Both the position numbers and the translations under genes were made by a program. From positions 1 through 64,000 of the forward strand of contig NZ_WLCM01000002.1 of assembly GCF_013317235.1 (NCBI RefSeq): 64,000 bases of DNA, read 5' to 3'. Positions 47,948 through 57,361 of this stretch are shown here, piece by piece (the stretch's first letter is position 1; each line of letters starts with the position of its first letter). Origin of the DNA: Leisingera sp. ANG59 (GTDB lineage Bacteria > Pseudomonadota > Alphaproteobacteria > Rhodobacterales > Rhodobacteraceae). The notes beneath the pieces were generated by a model that saw only the letters and a list, made by a program, of their open reading frames with translations, was not told where the DNA came from and searched no databases.

Positions 47948-50302
47948 TCAGTTCGGGATCAGCGCCGGCACGATGGTGACGATCGACGGGAACGCCCAGA
48001 GGATGCCGATGCCCACCACCTGGATCAGCACGAAGGGCACGATCCCGCGGTAGATATGAGCCGTTGTCACCTCCTTCGGCGCCACCCCGCGCAGATAGAA
48101 CAGCGCAAAGCCGAATGGCGGTGTCAGGAACGAGGTCTGCAGGTTCACCGCTACCATGATGGTCACCCATTTCGGATCGAACGACCCGCCATAGATCACC
48201 GGGCCCACGATTGGGATCACGATGTAGATGATCTCCAGAAAGTCCAGCACGAAGCCCAGGAAGAACAGCACCAGCATCACGATCAGGAAGACCGTCATCT
48301 CGTTGTCGAAGCTCTTCAGGAACTGCTGGATGTAGTGCTCGCCGCCGAAGGAGATCACCACCAGATTGAGCAGCTGCGAGCCGATCAGGATGGTGAAGAC
48401 CATCGAAGTCACCTTGGCGGTTTCCCGCACCACCGGAGTCAGCACGCCGGAGCGGAACAGCACCCAGCAGCCATAAAGCAGCCCGAACAGCGCATAGAGG
48501 TACATCGCATAGGCGGCGATGAAGGCGATCCAGCTCTCGACAGAGACGCCGCCCTGGTTCACCCGCAGGTCGAAGTTCATGCCGATCAGGATGCAGATCA
48601 TCACCGCGAAGGTGGACCAGATGATGATCCTGCCCGACTTGCCCTTGTCCTGCAGCTTGCGGTAGGCCGCCAGCATGATGGCGCCGCCTGCCCCCAGCGC
48701 CGCGGCGGGCGTCGGGTTGGTGATGCCGCCCAGGATCGAGCCGAGCACCGCAACGATCAGCACCAGCGGCGGGAACACCACCCGGATCAGATCGTTTTTG
48801 GCGCAGCGGGCCGCAGCCTCGCGGCAGCCCCAGAGCGCCAGCAGTAGCGGCAGAGCAATCCACAGCACCGTGGCTCCGGCAGAAGTGGTTGGCGCAATCG
48901 CCACCAGATCCACCAGTGCAATCAGCAGGATGCCGATGGAACCCAGGATCAGCGGCTTGGCATCGCGCGAAGGCGCCACCCCGCGGCCGAAGGCCAGCAC
49001 CAGGCCCAGGAGAACCATGATCACGGTGATGCCGGTGCCGATGGGCGCAGCAGAGGCGATCTTGGCTTCGCGGGCGGCGGCGATTTCCTCGCCGCTCAGC
49101 CGCTTGGCCAGGGCCACGCCGCCAGCCTCATTGATGGCCTTCTGCTCTTCCACCGCGGCGTCCCAGGCTTCCTGCCCGTGCAGTTCGATCATCGAGGCCT
49201 TGCACTCGGGGCCGACTTTGGTGCGCAAGGATGCGGTCTCACCGGCGTCCGAGAAGGTGGAGACGGTGATGTTCTGGCTGCCGATCACGTTGAAGCTCGA
49301 CAGCAGGATCGCGCCGCCGATCAGCGCTGCCGGCACACCCAGGAACCAGATCAGCCCTTCATTGCGGGTGATCACCTCGCCGGTACCGCCTTCCAGCGAC
49401 ACGGCCGGCGCCTTGTGCGGGTTCAGCAGTGCATAGCCGAAGGCATAGGTGGCATAGAGGATCGCGAGCAGGATACCCGGCAGCAGCGCCGCCTGGAACA
49501 GGGTGCCGACCGATACCACCGCCGGCTCACCCAGGTAGGTGAGCGCGTCGGAGCAGCCTGCCTCCATCGCGCGGGTTTCCTGCGCGGTGGAGTAAAGATC
49601 GCCCGCCAGAGTGCCCAGAAGAACGATCACAATGGAGGGCGGGATGATCTGACCCAGGGTGCCCGAGGCCGCGATCACGCCGGTTGCCAGCTCCGGCGAG
49701 TAGTTGTTGCGCAGCATGGTCGGCAAGGCCAAGAGGCCCATGGTCACCACGGTGGCGCCGACGATGCCGGTGGAGGCCGCCAGGAAGGCGCCCACGACAA
49801 CAATCGACACCGCCAGGCCGCCGGGCAGCGGCCCGAAGACGCGCGCCATGGTGGTCAACAGGTCATTGGCGATCTTGGAGCGTTCCAGGGTGATGCCCAT
49901 CAGCACGAACATCAGCACCGCCAGCAGGGTCTCAATCGACGCGCCCGCCAGCACCCGCTCGTTCATCCGGTTGACGATGAAGGAAACGTTGCGGTCCAGC
50001 GCCACTTCCCAGCCCTGGGTGAACACGGGTTCGGCCAGCCTGGGCAAATCCGGGTAGCGGAAGACGGATATCTTGTCGGGCCTGATGCCCGATCCCACCA
50101 GATCCCGGTAGGCCTGCGACGAGGTGTCGATGGCCTGGTGGATCAGGATGCCGGCGCTGTCCAGCGCGGCGATGATCCCGAAGGAAATGATCCCGGCGCC
50201 GCCGATGGCAAAGGCCACCGGGAAGCCGGACAGAATGCCCCCGAAGAGGCAGAGAAATACGATGAGCAGGCCGATTTCGACGCCATCAAGTCCAAATAGC
50301 AT
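47948..50302 (-). CDS. dctM: TRAP transporter large permease, long form
   Basis: A 784-residue DctM-type permease, nearly double the usual 430. The early helices include GLLIVFLCLFGGILSGFPVA and VLMFVLMGITLERSKIANDL; the late region has FLDFLEIIYIVIPIVGPV-like helices (LDFLEIIYIVIPIVGPVIYG). Between the halves lies a hydrophilic stretch of about 75 residues (near VGPECKASMIELHGQEAWDA) and several extra helices. Long DctM proteins are known in Rhodobacterales. It lies 15 bases after dctQ and drives substrate uptake with the ion gradient. Confidence 0.88.
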   Translation of the reverse strand: MLFGLDGVEIGLLIVFLCLFGGILSGFPVAFAIGGAGIISFGIIAALDSAGILIHQAIDTSSQAYRDLVGSGIRPDKISVFRYPDLPRLAEPVFTQGWEVALDRNVSFIVNRMNERVLAGASIETLLAVLMFVLMGITLERSKIANDLLTTMARVFGPLPGGLAVSIVVVGAFLAASTGIVGATVVTMGLLALPTMLRNNYSPELATGVIAASGTLGQIIPPSIVIVLLGTLAGDLYSTAQETRAMEAGCSDALTYLGEPAVVSVGTLFQAALLPGILLAILYATYAFGYALLNPHKAPAVSLEGGTGEVITRNEGLIWFLGVPAALIGGAILLSSFNVIGSQNITVSTFSDAGETASLRTKVGPECKASMIELHGQEAWDAAVEEQKAINEAGGVALAKRLSGEEIAAAREAKIASAAPIGTGITVIMVLLGLVLAFGRGVAPSRDAKPLILGSIGILLIALVDLVAIAPTTSAGATVLWIALPLLLALWGCREAAARCAKNDLIRVVFPPLVLIVAVLGSILGGITNPTPAAALGAGGAIMLAAYRKLQDKGKSGRIIIWSTFAVMICILIGMNFDLRVNQGGVSVESWIAFIAAYAMYLYALFGLLYGCWVLFRSGVLTPVVRETAKVTSMVFTILIGSQLLNLVVISFGGEHYIQQFLKSFDNEMTVFLIVMLVLFFLGFVLDFLEIIYIVIPIVGPVIYGGSFDPKWVTIMVAVNLQTSFLTPPFGFALFYLRGVAPKEVTTAHIYRGIVPFVLIQVVGIGILWAFPSIVTIVPALIPN

Positions 50303-50317
50303 GTTTCCAGCGTCCCC

Positions 50318-51244
50318 TTAGTGCGTGCCTTCGTAGGCTTCTTCACCCTCTCCAAGGCTGTCCTTGTCGAGGTATTTGTTTTCGCTGCCCTGCCCTTCGA
50401 CAAACTCCAGGAAGGAGCGGTAGAAGAAGGCAATGGCATGCAGGAAGACGAGGCCTGCAAAGGCGATCAGCAGGATCTTGAACAGGAAGTAGGCATTGAA
50501 CCCGTTGGGGCTGAAGCCAATGGTTTCCACGTTCCAGCGCAAGGCCCGCGATTTCATCACCAGCCGGTCAAGCGTGTCCGAGGCCGAGGGTTTCGGCACG
50601 ATCAGGTGGCGCCACAGGAAGAACCACCCGTACATCCAGGTCAGCACCGCGGCAGGCATCATGAACAGCAGCGAGCCGAGCATGTCGACCACCCGCTTGG
50701 CGCGGAAGCTGATGCCGGAATAGATCAGGTCCACCCGCACATGGCCGCCCTGCACGAAGGTGTAGGTGACGCACAGGCAGACCACCAGGGCATTGTAGAA
50801 CTTCAGTTCTTCGGCAAACCAGCTGATGTCCTGGCTGAACGGAATGCCAAAGCCGAAGCTGATGTCAGGCCGGGCGAACACCCGCTGCATGAAAACGATG
50901 ATGATCTGCTGCAGCACCATAAGGAGGCCCGCCCACGCAAAGAAGCGGCCGGTGATGTTGGCCAGCCCCTCCAGCCCGCGGACCATGCCCCACATGAACC
51001 CGCGGAAGTAGATGCCGATGGCGGTCAGCACCAGGAAAGCGGTGAAGACGACAAAAAAGAACTCGACCGATCCGCCGTAGTAGACGAAGCGCATGATCGA
51101 GGCCTTGTCGGACCAGTCGAGCCAGAGCTGCGGGTGGGTGACGGCATAGCCGAAGTTATAGAAGGCGCCGGCGATGTTCTGGACCAGCCAGAGCAATCCG
51201 CCCGCTATGGCGCCGAAGAAGGTGAGGCCACTCTCTTCCTGCAT
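50318..51244 (-). CDS. dctQ: TRAP transporter small permease, large variant
   Basis: A 308-residue membrane protein with about six hydrophobic helices, longer than the usual 160-220-residue DctQ. The family core is FYNALVVCLCVTYTFVQGGH followed by VRVDLIYSGISFRAKRVVDM, which matches the conserved HVRVD signature. It forms the membrane complex with DctM. The matching extra length of both membrane subunits suggests an expanded TRAP subtype. It lies between dctP and dctM in the same direction. Confidence 0.85.
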   Translation of the reverse strand: MQEESGLTFFGAIAGGLLWLVQNIAGAFYNFGYAVTHPQLWLDWSDKASIMRFVYYGGSVEFFFVVFTAFLVLTAIGIYFRGFMWGMVRGLEGLANITGRFFAWAGLLMVLQQIIIVFMQRVFARPDISFGFGIPFSQDISWFAEELKFYNALVVCLCVTYTFVQGGHVRVDLIYSGISFRAKRVVDMLGSLLFMMPAAVLTWMYGWFFLWRHLIVPKPSASDTLDRLVMKSRALRWNVETIGFSPNGFNAYFLFKILLIAFAGLVFLHAIAFFYRSFLEFVEGQGSENKYLDKDSLGEGEEAYEGTH

Positions 51245-51330
51245 GTTTCCCCCGGGGGTCTTTGCTGCGGCGGGTCCGGAACGCGGCCCGGTGGCCGTCC
51301 GTTGCCCGCGTCATGCAACTGGAAAAGGAT

Positions 51331-51350
51331 CCCCCGCCCGCTGGCGGAGG
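51331..51350 (-). terminator. Intra-operon hairpin between dctP and dctQ
   Basis: An 8-bp stem (51331-51338 with 51343-51350, one G-U in RNA, CGCT loop region) 26 bases beyond the dctP stop. Such hairpins often leave more dctP message than permease message. Confidence 0.5.
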
Positions 51351-51375
51351 ACCCGGTTGATGCCGGTCAGGCGGA

Positions 51376-52458
51376 TCAGCCCAGGACGCGGTCGCGCTGA
51401 ACGCGGTAGGCGCCTTCGGATTTGGTGATCCAGCCGGAGGAGGCTTTCATCGAGGATTCGACGCTGTTGCGGATTTTCGCGAACAGCTCGTCGCCCATGA
51501 ACTCGTCCAGGGTATCCTTGGTGGCCTGGCCGAAGGCGCTCCAGACGCTTTCCGGGAATTCCAGGGTCTTCACGCCGCCGGACTGCAGGCGCTGCAGCGC
51601 TGCACCGTTGTTGTTCATGAACTGCGCCAGGCTCCACTGGTGGCCGGCGGCCGATGCCATCTCGATGATCTTCTGATGCGCAGGCGACAGGCCTTCGAAC
51701 ACATCGCGGTTGGTGGCAACCGACAGCGCCGCGCCCGGCTCGTGGAAGCCCGCGGTGTAGTAGGTCTTGGTGATTTCCTGGAAGCCGGCCTTCTCGTCCG
51801 CCCAGGGGCCGATCCACTCGGTGCCGTCGATCGCGCCGGAGGACAGCGCCTGATACACTTCGGAGCCCGGGATGTTCTGCACGGATGCGCCCAGCTTGCC
51901 CAGCGCCTTGCCGCCCAGGCCCGGCATCCGGAACTTGAGGCCGTTGAAATCCTCGGGGCCTTTGATCTCCTTGTTGAACCAGCCGCCGGCCTGCGGGCCG
52001 GTGTTGCCGCCGATGAAGGATTTCAGACCGAAGATCTGGCCCAGCTCGTCATGCAGCGCGTGGCCTTCGCCGTGGTAGTACCAGTTCACCAGTTCCTGCG
52101 GGGTCATGCCGAAGGGCACCGCGGTGAAGTAAGCATAGCCCGGGTGCTGGCTGACGAAGTAATAGTCAGCGGCGTGGTACATGTCGGCCTGGCCCGCGGT
52201 CACGGCGTCGAACACTTCGAACGCGCCGACCAGCTCGCCTGCGGCCTTGACGTCGATGGTCAGGGTGCCGTCGGACATGGCGGTGATGGCGTCGGCGACA
52301 TACTGTGCGGAGTCATGCACGCCTGCCAGACCGCGGCCCCAGGTGGTGACCATGGTCAGGGTGCGGTTGCCCTGGGCATAGGCCGGCGCCGCCAGGGTGC
52401 TGGCTGCTGCTGCGGTCCCGCCCAGCGCGGATGTTTTCAAGAAAGAACGGCGATCCAT
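51376..52458 (-). CDS. dctP: TRAP transporter substrate-binding protein
   Basis: A 360-residue periplasmic binding protein. The N-terminus MDRRSFLKTSALGG is a twin-arginine signal ending near PAYAQG. The DctP fold is seen in LKFRMPGLGGKALGKLGASV, with the Arg that binds a substrate carboxylate, and in IDGTEWIGPWADEKAGFQEI. It belongs to the TakP-like 2-keto-acid or dicarboxylate group, so a carboxylic acid is the likely substrate. GGGAGGAA precedes the ATG. It is the first gene of dctPQM and divergent from a two-component system. Confidence 0.88.
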   Translation of the reverse strand: MDRRSFLKTSALGGTAAAASTLAAPAYAQGNRTLTMVTTWGRGLAGVHDSAQYVADAITAMSDGTLTIDVKAAGELVGAFEVFDAVTAGQADMYHAADYYFVSQHPGYAYFTAVPFGMTPQELVNWYYHGEGHALHDELGQIFGLKSFIGGNTGPQAGGWFNKEIKGPEDFNGLKFRMPGLGGKALGKLGASVQNIPGSEVYQALSSGAIDGTEWIGPWADEKAGFQEITKTYYTAGFHEPGAALSVATNRDVFEGLSPAHQKIIEMASAAGHQWSLAQFMNNNGAALQRLQSGGVKTLEFPESVWSAFGQATKDTLDEFMGDELFAKIRNSVESSMKASSGWITKSEGAYRVQRDRVLG

Positions 52459-52740
52459 TAATTATTCCTCCCATTATTAATTCGGATTGCCCCAGGTCCC
52501 CCCAAGGCGGATCGGTTCGAGTGCGGTCAGCCTAGCGGCAGCGCAATTTATGTGAATACCTACTACTGCGTAGAACGGAACGTTTTTGCCGGGTTTGACG
52601 GGAAATGTTGCGCATTTCAGACGGGTGACGGAATCAGGAAACACCCGCCACAGGTGCAATCCATTCCTGCCCCTTTGATTCCGCTGGGCGGCTGGGCAAT
52701 GATTCGGTACACGATTCTGACCAATTTCGACGGAGTGCCG

Positions 52741-54168
52741 ATGCGCCTGTTCCGCTCCCTGCTGCGCCCTGACTACGCGCAGAAATTGTCGCTCTTGATG
52801 ACCCTGCCGCTGATCGTGGCGGGCACCGCGATTGCGCTGGTGGTGGGCTACCAGTCGCGCGCCCTGGCCGAACGCGAGATCCAGGCGCTGGAAATGCAGC
52901 TCTTGGAGGCCAAGAAGGCCGAGCTGCGCAACTACGTGACCCAGGCGCGCAACGGCTTTGCCCATATCTATGGCCTGGCGGCGCCTGACGATGCGGCGGC
53001 CAAGGAGCAGGTCACCCAGATCCTGAGCGCGATGATCTACGGCAAGGACGGGTTCTTCTTTGTCTATGACTATGATGGCACCAACCTGGTGAGCCCGCGG
53101 CAGACCGAGTTCATCAACCGCAACTGGGCGGGGCTGACCGACAGCGCCGGGGTGCCGGTGGTGGATGAGTTTATCCGCCTCGCCCGCGACGGGGCCGGCT
53201 GGCACAGTTTCACCTGGGAAAAGCCCTCCACCGGCGAGGAGGCGCAGATGATTGCCTATGTGCTGGGGCTGCAGGACTGGCAATGGGCGATCGGCACCGG
53301 CGTCTTCATCGACGATGTGCTGGCCACAGTGGCCGCCTCTCGGGCGGAGGTGGAGGCGCGGGTGCGGCGCACGTTCCTGTACATCGGGGCAATCACGCTG
53401 ATTTCGCTGGCGCTGGTCTTTGCGTCCGGCATGTTCCTCAACATCCGCGAGCGGCGGCTGGCGGATGCCAAGCTGAAGGAACTGACCCAGCGGGTGTTCG
53501 ACGCCCAGGAGGAAGAGCGCGGCCGGGTGGCGCGGGAGCTGCATGACGGCATCAGCCAGCTCCTGGTCGGGGTGCGCTATGCGCTGGACAACACCCGCCG
53601 CCGCCTGTCGCGCGGCGATGGCGAGGGCGCGGCGGCCCCGCTTGAGAAAGGCACAGAGAACCTGCTGACCGCCATTACCGAGGTGCGCCGGATCAGCCGC
53701 GACCTGCGTCCGGGCGTGCTGGACGACCTCGGGCTAGGGCCGGCACTGAAGGCGCTGACCGATGATTTTGCCACCCGCACCGGCATCGAAACCGAGTTTT
53801 CCACCGTGGTGTTCCGCAACCGGCTGGATCAGGATTCCAAGATTGCTCTCTACCGTATCGCACAGGAGGCGCTGACCAACATCGAACGCCACGCGGAGGC
53901 CACCAAGGTCAGTATAGACCTGCGCGGCCACACCCGCGGCGCCACTATGCGGATCTCCGATAACGGCCGCGGGCTGCCGCCGCGCGACGCCCGCACCGGC
54001 CCGGGGATCGGCCTGCGCAACATGCAGGAGCGGATCGAGCAGCTTGACGGCACCTTGCGCATTCTGTCATCACGGGGCACCCAGAGTGGCACCGTGATCG
54101 AGGCCAGCCTGCCGCTGAGCCACCTTCTGCCGCCGGGCGAGGAAGGCACACCTGCGCAATTACCGTGA
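52741..54168 (+). CDS. Cache-domain sensor histidine kinase (NarL-family)
   Basis: 475 residues from the ATG at 52741 (GGAG 6 bases upstream); an ATG at 52699 is an alternative. TM1 at about 16-36 and TM2 at about 210-232 bracket a periplasmic single Cache domain (MIYGKDGFFFVYDYDGTNLV, GLQDWQWAIGTGVFIDDV), which typically binds small carboxylates. The HisKA_3 helix has ERGRVARELHDGISQLLVG with His268, followed by an HATPase with DNGRGLPP and GIGLRNMQERIEQL. It is divergent from dctPQM. Together they suggest regulation of uptake by its own substrate. The 282-base gap holds TAC-TGC-GTA at 52564-52572, a possible response-regulator site. Confidence 0.88.
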   Translation: MRLFRSLLRPDYAQKLSLLMTLPLIVAGTAIALVVGYQSRALAEREIQALEMQLLEAKKAELRNYVTQARNGFAHIYGLAAPDDAAAKEQVTQILSAMIYGKDGFFFVYDYDGTNLVSPRQTEFINRNWAGLTDSAGVPVVDEFIRLARDGAGWHSFTWEKPSTGEEAQMIAYVLGLQDWQWAIGTGVFIDDVLATVAASRAEVEARVRRTFLYIGAITLISLALVFASGMFLNIRERRLADAKLKELTQRVFDAQEEERGRVARELHDGISQLLVGVRYALDNTRRRLSRGDGEGAAAPLEKGTENLLTAITEVRRISRDLRPGVLDDLGLGPALKALTDDFATRTGIETEFSTVVFRNRLDQDSKIALYRIAQEALTNIERHAEATKVSIDLRGHTRGATMRISDNGRGLPPRDARTGPGIGLRNMQERIEQLDGTLRILSSRGTQSGTVIEASLPLSHLLPPGEEGTPAQLP

Positions 54169-54232
54169 CCGGGGGAGGCTGCGGCGGCCTGCGCGGCCTT
54201 TGGAATGTTCGAAGACTGCTGTTGGGGGGATG

Positions 54233-54877
54233 ATGGCGGATCCGGTGAAAGTTTTGATCGTGGATGACCACCCGATGGTGGCCGAAGGCATCCAGTCGAT
54301 CCTGGAAAGCTATGATGATATCGAGGTTGTCGGCTCCCTGACCGACGGGCGCAACGCGGTGGAGCAGATGGGCGGCCTGGCGCCTGACGTGGTGCTGATG
54401 GATCTGAACATGCCCAAGCTCGGCGGCCTCAGCGCCACCGAGATCATCCTGGAACAGCACCCCGGCACCCGCATCCTGATCCTGTCGATGCATGACAGCG
54501 CCGAATATATCTCCACCGCGCTCAGCCACGGCGCCATGGGCTATGTGCTGAAGGATGTGCCGACGGAAGAGATCAAGCAGGCGATTGACGCGGTGATGCA
54601 GGGCAAGACCTATCTCTGCACCGGCGCGGCGGGCTCTCTGAAACCCAAGGACGGCGATATCCGCGAGGCGCTGACCGGGCGCGAGCAGACCATCCTGCTG
54701 GAATTGGCGCAGGGCAAATCCAACAAGGAAGTCGCGCAAACCCTCGATATCTCCGTCAGAACGGTCGAGACTCACCGCAAGAACATCAAGCGCAAGCTGG
54801 GCATTTCCTCCACCGCCGGCCTCACCCGCTATGCACTGGAGCATGGCGTGCTGCAGGGGACCGGCGCCGGGTTCTGA
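54233..54877 (+). CDS. LuxR/NarL-type response regulator
   Basis: 214 residues from the ATG at 54233, the second of two adjacent ATGs after a GGGGGG run. The receiver domain has VLIVDDHPMVAEGI and the phosphoacceptor Asp57 in VVLMDLNMP. The C-terminal LuxR-type HTH has LTGREQTILLELAQGKSNKE and SVRTVETHRKNIKRKLGI. It follows the Cache kinase by 64 bases and is its cognate partner by position. The probable target is dctPQM. Confidence 0.92.
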   Translation: MADPVKVLIVDDHPMVAEGIQSILESYDDIEVVGSLTDGRNAVEQMGGLAPDVVLMDLNMPKLGGLSATEIILEQHPGTRILILSMHDSAEYISTALSHGAMGYVLKDVPTEEIKQAIDAVMQGKTYLCTGAAGSLKPKDGDIREALTGREQTILLELAQGKSNKEVAQTLDISVRTVETHRKNIKRKLGISSTAGLTRYALEHGVLQGTGAGF

Positions 54878-54887
54878 GGCCCCTGCC

Positions 54888-56036
54888 CTAATTCAGGCTG
54901 GCCAGCAGCACCTGCGAGGGATCGCCGGTCGCGGGCAGGCCGCGGCTGGACTGATAGGCGCTGATGGCGGCCCGGCTTTTCGGCCCCAGCACCCCGTCGG
55001 CGCCGCCGGTGTCAAAGCCGCGCGCAGTCAGGCGTTTCTGCAGCAGAATGCGGTCATCCTTGGTCAGCCCGTATTTGTCCGGCGGGAAGTTTGCGCGCAG
55101 CGGAGCACCGCCGGCAATGCGGTCGGCCAGATGGCCAACGCCAATCGCATAAGCATCCGAGTTGTTGTAGCGCTTGATCACGTTGAAGTTGCTGGTGACA
55201 GAGAATACCGGCCCGCCCGGCTGCGGCTGCAGGCTGCGCCCCGAAGGGGTGCCGGGCGCCCCGGCCTCGCCGCCCCATTTCAGGCCGCGGGTCCAGCCGT
55301 TCCGCTGCAGGTAAGCCGCGGTGGAGGCCAGCGCATCCGTCGGGTCCTCCGACCAGATATCACGGCGCCCGTCGCCGGTGTAATCCACTGCAAAGGCTTG
55401 ATAGGATGACGGAATGAACTGGGTATGCCCCATCGCGCCGGCCCAGCTGCCGGTCATGCGGGCGGGCGTGATGTCGCCGTTCTGCAGGATCTTCAGCGCC
55501 GCAATCAGCTGTTTCTCAAAAAAAGCGCCGCGCCGCCCGTCATAGGCCAGGGTCGAGGTGGCCGAAATTACCGGCACGTTGCCGCGGCGCTCGCCAAAGA
55601 AGCTCTCGAGCCCCCAGATCGCGCAGATAATTTCCGCATCGACGCCGTAGGTGCGCTCCAGAGAGCGCAGGGTGGACTGGTGGCGGGCAAAGGCAGCGCG
55701 GCCTTTGCTGAGGCGCTCGTCCGAGACGGCGATGGAAAGGTAGTCCTCCAGCGAGCGTTTGAATTCGGTCTGATTGCGGTCGCGCTTGACGACCCCGGGC
55801 AGATAACCGGCCCCTCGGAACGCCGCCCTCAGGGTTGACCCCGAGATGCCCCGGGCCTCTGCCCGGCTGCGGAAGGCGGCAACCCAGGCGTCATAGCCCG
55901 CGTTCGGCGTGGGGCGCAGGTCTGCGGGCAGTCCGGTTGCGCCGCTGGGGCCGCTGCCTGCTGGAACCGTGCTGCTGCAGGCGGTCAGTCCCAGGGCCGC
56001 CAGGCCAAATCCGAAGTGACGCCGTGTGATGTTCAT
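54888..56036 (-). CDS. Lytic murein transglycosylase (MltB-type)
   Basis: A 382-residue lipoprotein. It starts with a twin-arginine-like MNITRRHFGFGLAALG and the lipobox LTAC (Cys20). The MltB/SLT-like catalytic domain has the active Glu144 in AIWGLESFFG, then AGAMGHTQFIPSSYQAFAVD and DGRRDIWS. A C-terminal peptidoglycan-binding domain has QKRLTARGFDTGGADGVLGP. It cleaves glycan strands to form anhydromuramic ends. It is convergent with the response regulator gene. Confidence 0.9.
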   Translation of the reverse strand: MNITRRHFGFGLAALGLTACSSTVPAGSGPSGATGLPADLRPTPNAGYDAWVAAFRSRAEARGISGSTLRAAFRGAGYLPGVVKRDRNQTEFKRSLEDYLSIAVSDERLSKGRAAFARHQSTLRSLERTYGVDAEIICAIWGLESFFGERRGNVPVISATSTLAYDGRRGAFFEKQLIAALKILQNGDITPARMTGSWAGAMGHTQFIPSSYQAFAVDYTGDGRRDIWSEDPTDALASTAAYLQRNGWTRGLKWGGEAGAPGTPSGRSLQPQPGGPVFSVTSNFNVIKRYNNSDAYAIGVGHLADRIAGGAPLRANFPPDKYGLTKDDRILLQKRLTARGFDTGGADGVLGPKSRAAISAYQSSRGLPATGDPSQVLLASLN

Positions 56037-56201
56037 GCTCTCTGCCCGTTCTGCTGTTTGTCTTGCTGCCCGGCTTCGGCCGGGTCCTTTGCCAACAGGC
56101 TGCCAGAAACCGGGAGGAGCGCCAAGGCCCGGAATTCCCCCGCAGCAAAGACCCGCCGCAGGCGGAAGGGGGCTGCTGGAATTGACGCTCAGTCCGGCTG
56201 T

Positions 56202-57059
56202 TCAGTCCCGCAGCGCATCGGCGCGCAGGCCTTCTCGCTCGAAGTGACGCGGCAGGACGCGGCCATAGAGCTGCCTGGTGCGCTCCACCCCGCCGCACAT
56301 GCCCTCCGTTTCGACAAAGGAGAAGATGCCGACATACCGCCTGCGCGGGCCTTCCACCGGGGCCACCCGGTGCAGCGAATACCGGCCGCGGAAGATCTGC
56401 AGGTCGCCCGGCTGCAGCACCAGCCTGCGCACCAAGGGCGAGCCGCCCGCCAGCACCCGCGCCACACCGTCGTAGTTTTCATCCGCGGGGGTGCGCAGCA
56501 TCGGCGCATATTCGAAGTCACCACCCGCCTCGCCGTTCTGGATTGCCAGAGTTACCGTGTAGTTATTGGTGTCAAAATGCCAGGGGAAGCCGTCGCCTTC
56601 CTCCACCATGTTGATGATCACATCCGCCAGCGGGTCGTCATAGCGGAAGAAACGGTCCTCCGGTTCGCCCAGCGCGTCGCGGATGAAGGGCATGAAACCG
56701 GGATATTCGTAGATCATCCGCAGCGGGCTGGAAACGCCGAAATTGTCTGCCGGGATAAAGGCGTTGGAACGGTCATAAAATTGGCGTACCGGATGGCCCT
56801 CCGGCAGCGACGGATCGTCCTTGGAGAAATAGGCATTGGTGCGGCTGAACGACTTATGCCCTTTATCCGCCACGGAAACGGCCTCTGCAACCAGTCTGGG
56901 AATGCCGTCAGCGTGCACGAACCCCGGAAGCACCGCGCAGCCGTCGGCCTCCAGTTCGCTTTGCAGGTCCGCCATCATTCGCGCGTAGGCCGGCGACCCC
57001 GGCCTGTCGATCGGATAGCGCCCCAGGTCCACCAGTCCCGCAAGTTCAACCATATCCAT
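56202..57059 (-). CDS. 2OG-Fe(II) oxygenase (phytanoyl-CoA dioxygenase/HalD-like)
   Basis: A 285-residue cupin-fold oxygenase. Iron ligands are in GFPWHFDTNNYTVTLA (His161, Asp163) and FRGRYSLHRVAPVEG (His230), with Arg239/240 after it as the 2-oxoglutarate carboxylate partner. The intact HxD is that of a hydroxylase; halogenases of the BesD/HalD branch have Gly instead of Asp. The sequence around DKGHKSFSRTNAYFS looks like the amino-acid-acting branch. The substrate is unknown and no pathway genes are adjacent. Confidence 0.8.
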   Translation of the reverse strand: MDMVELAGLVDLGRYPIDRPGSPAYARMMADLQSELEADGCAVLPGFVHADGIPRLVAEAVSVADKGHKSFSRTNAYFSKDDPSLPEGHPVRQFYDRSNAFIPADNFGVSSPLRMIYEYPGFMPFIRDALGEPEDRFFRYDDPLADVIINMVEEGDGFPWHFDTNNYTVTLAIQNGEAGGDFEYAPMLRTPADENYDGVARVLAGGSPLVRRLVLQPGDLQIFRGRYSLHRVAPVEGPRRRYVGIFSFVETEGMCGGVERTRQLYGRVLPRHFEREGLRADALRD

Positions 57060-57254
57060 ACCCTTCCTTGTCGCCCCTTTTCACGAAAGCTTGCCTGCTG
57101 GCGCAGGGCTGATCTGGCACAAACGGGACACGGGCATGCCGGTTTTGAACGAATCCGCACCGGCGCGCGCCGTCATTTTCGCGGAAATTTCGCCACGCCT
57201 GGGCTGCGAGCAAGAAAATGTCCCTGAACGGGTGTTTTTTGACAGCTTTCGCGG

Positions 57255-57283
57255 TTGACGCCCCTGTCCGGCAGACATAATGT
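57255..57283 (+). promoter_or_regulatory. Promoter for the ilvB leader
   Basis: TTGACG (57255-57260), a 17-base spacer and TAATGT (57278-57283); CATAAT two bases earlier is an alternative -10. It lies 25 bases before the leader peptide start. GACATAATGTC around the -10 is palindromic. Confidence 0.55.
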
Positions 57284-57307
57284 CGCCCGCAACGCAAGAA
57301 GGAGCCT

Positions 57308-57361
57308 GTGGCAGTGACCACCCTAGTCGTAATCGTAGGAACCAAGCGCATGGGCCGGTAA
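57308..57361 (+). CDS. ilvBN leader peptide
   Basis: A 17-codon reading frame, GTG to TAA, preceded by GAAGGAG. The peptide VAVTTLVVIVGTKRMGR packs Thr-Thr-Leu-Val-Val-Ile-Val into seven adjacent codons. Those amino acids are the products regulated by acetolactate synthase. Ribosome stalling there when branched-chain aminoacyl-tRNA is scarce would change folding of the downstream attenuator. The peptide itself probably has no other role. Confidence 0.85.
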   Translation: MAVTTLVVIVGTKRMGR

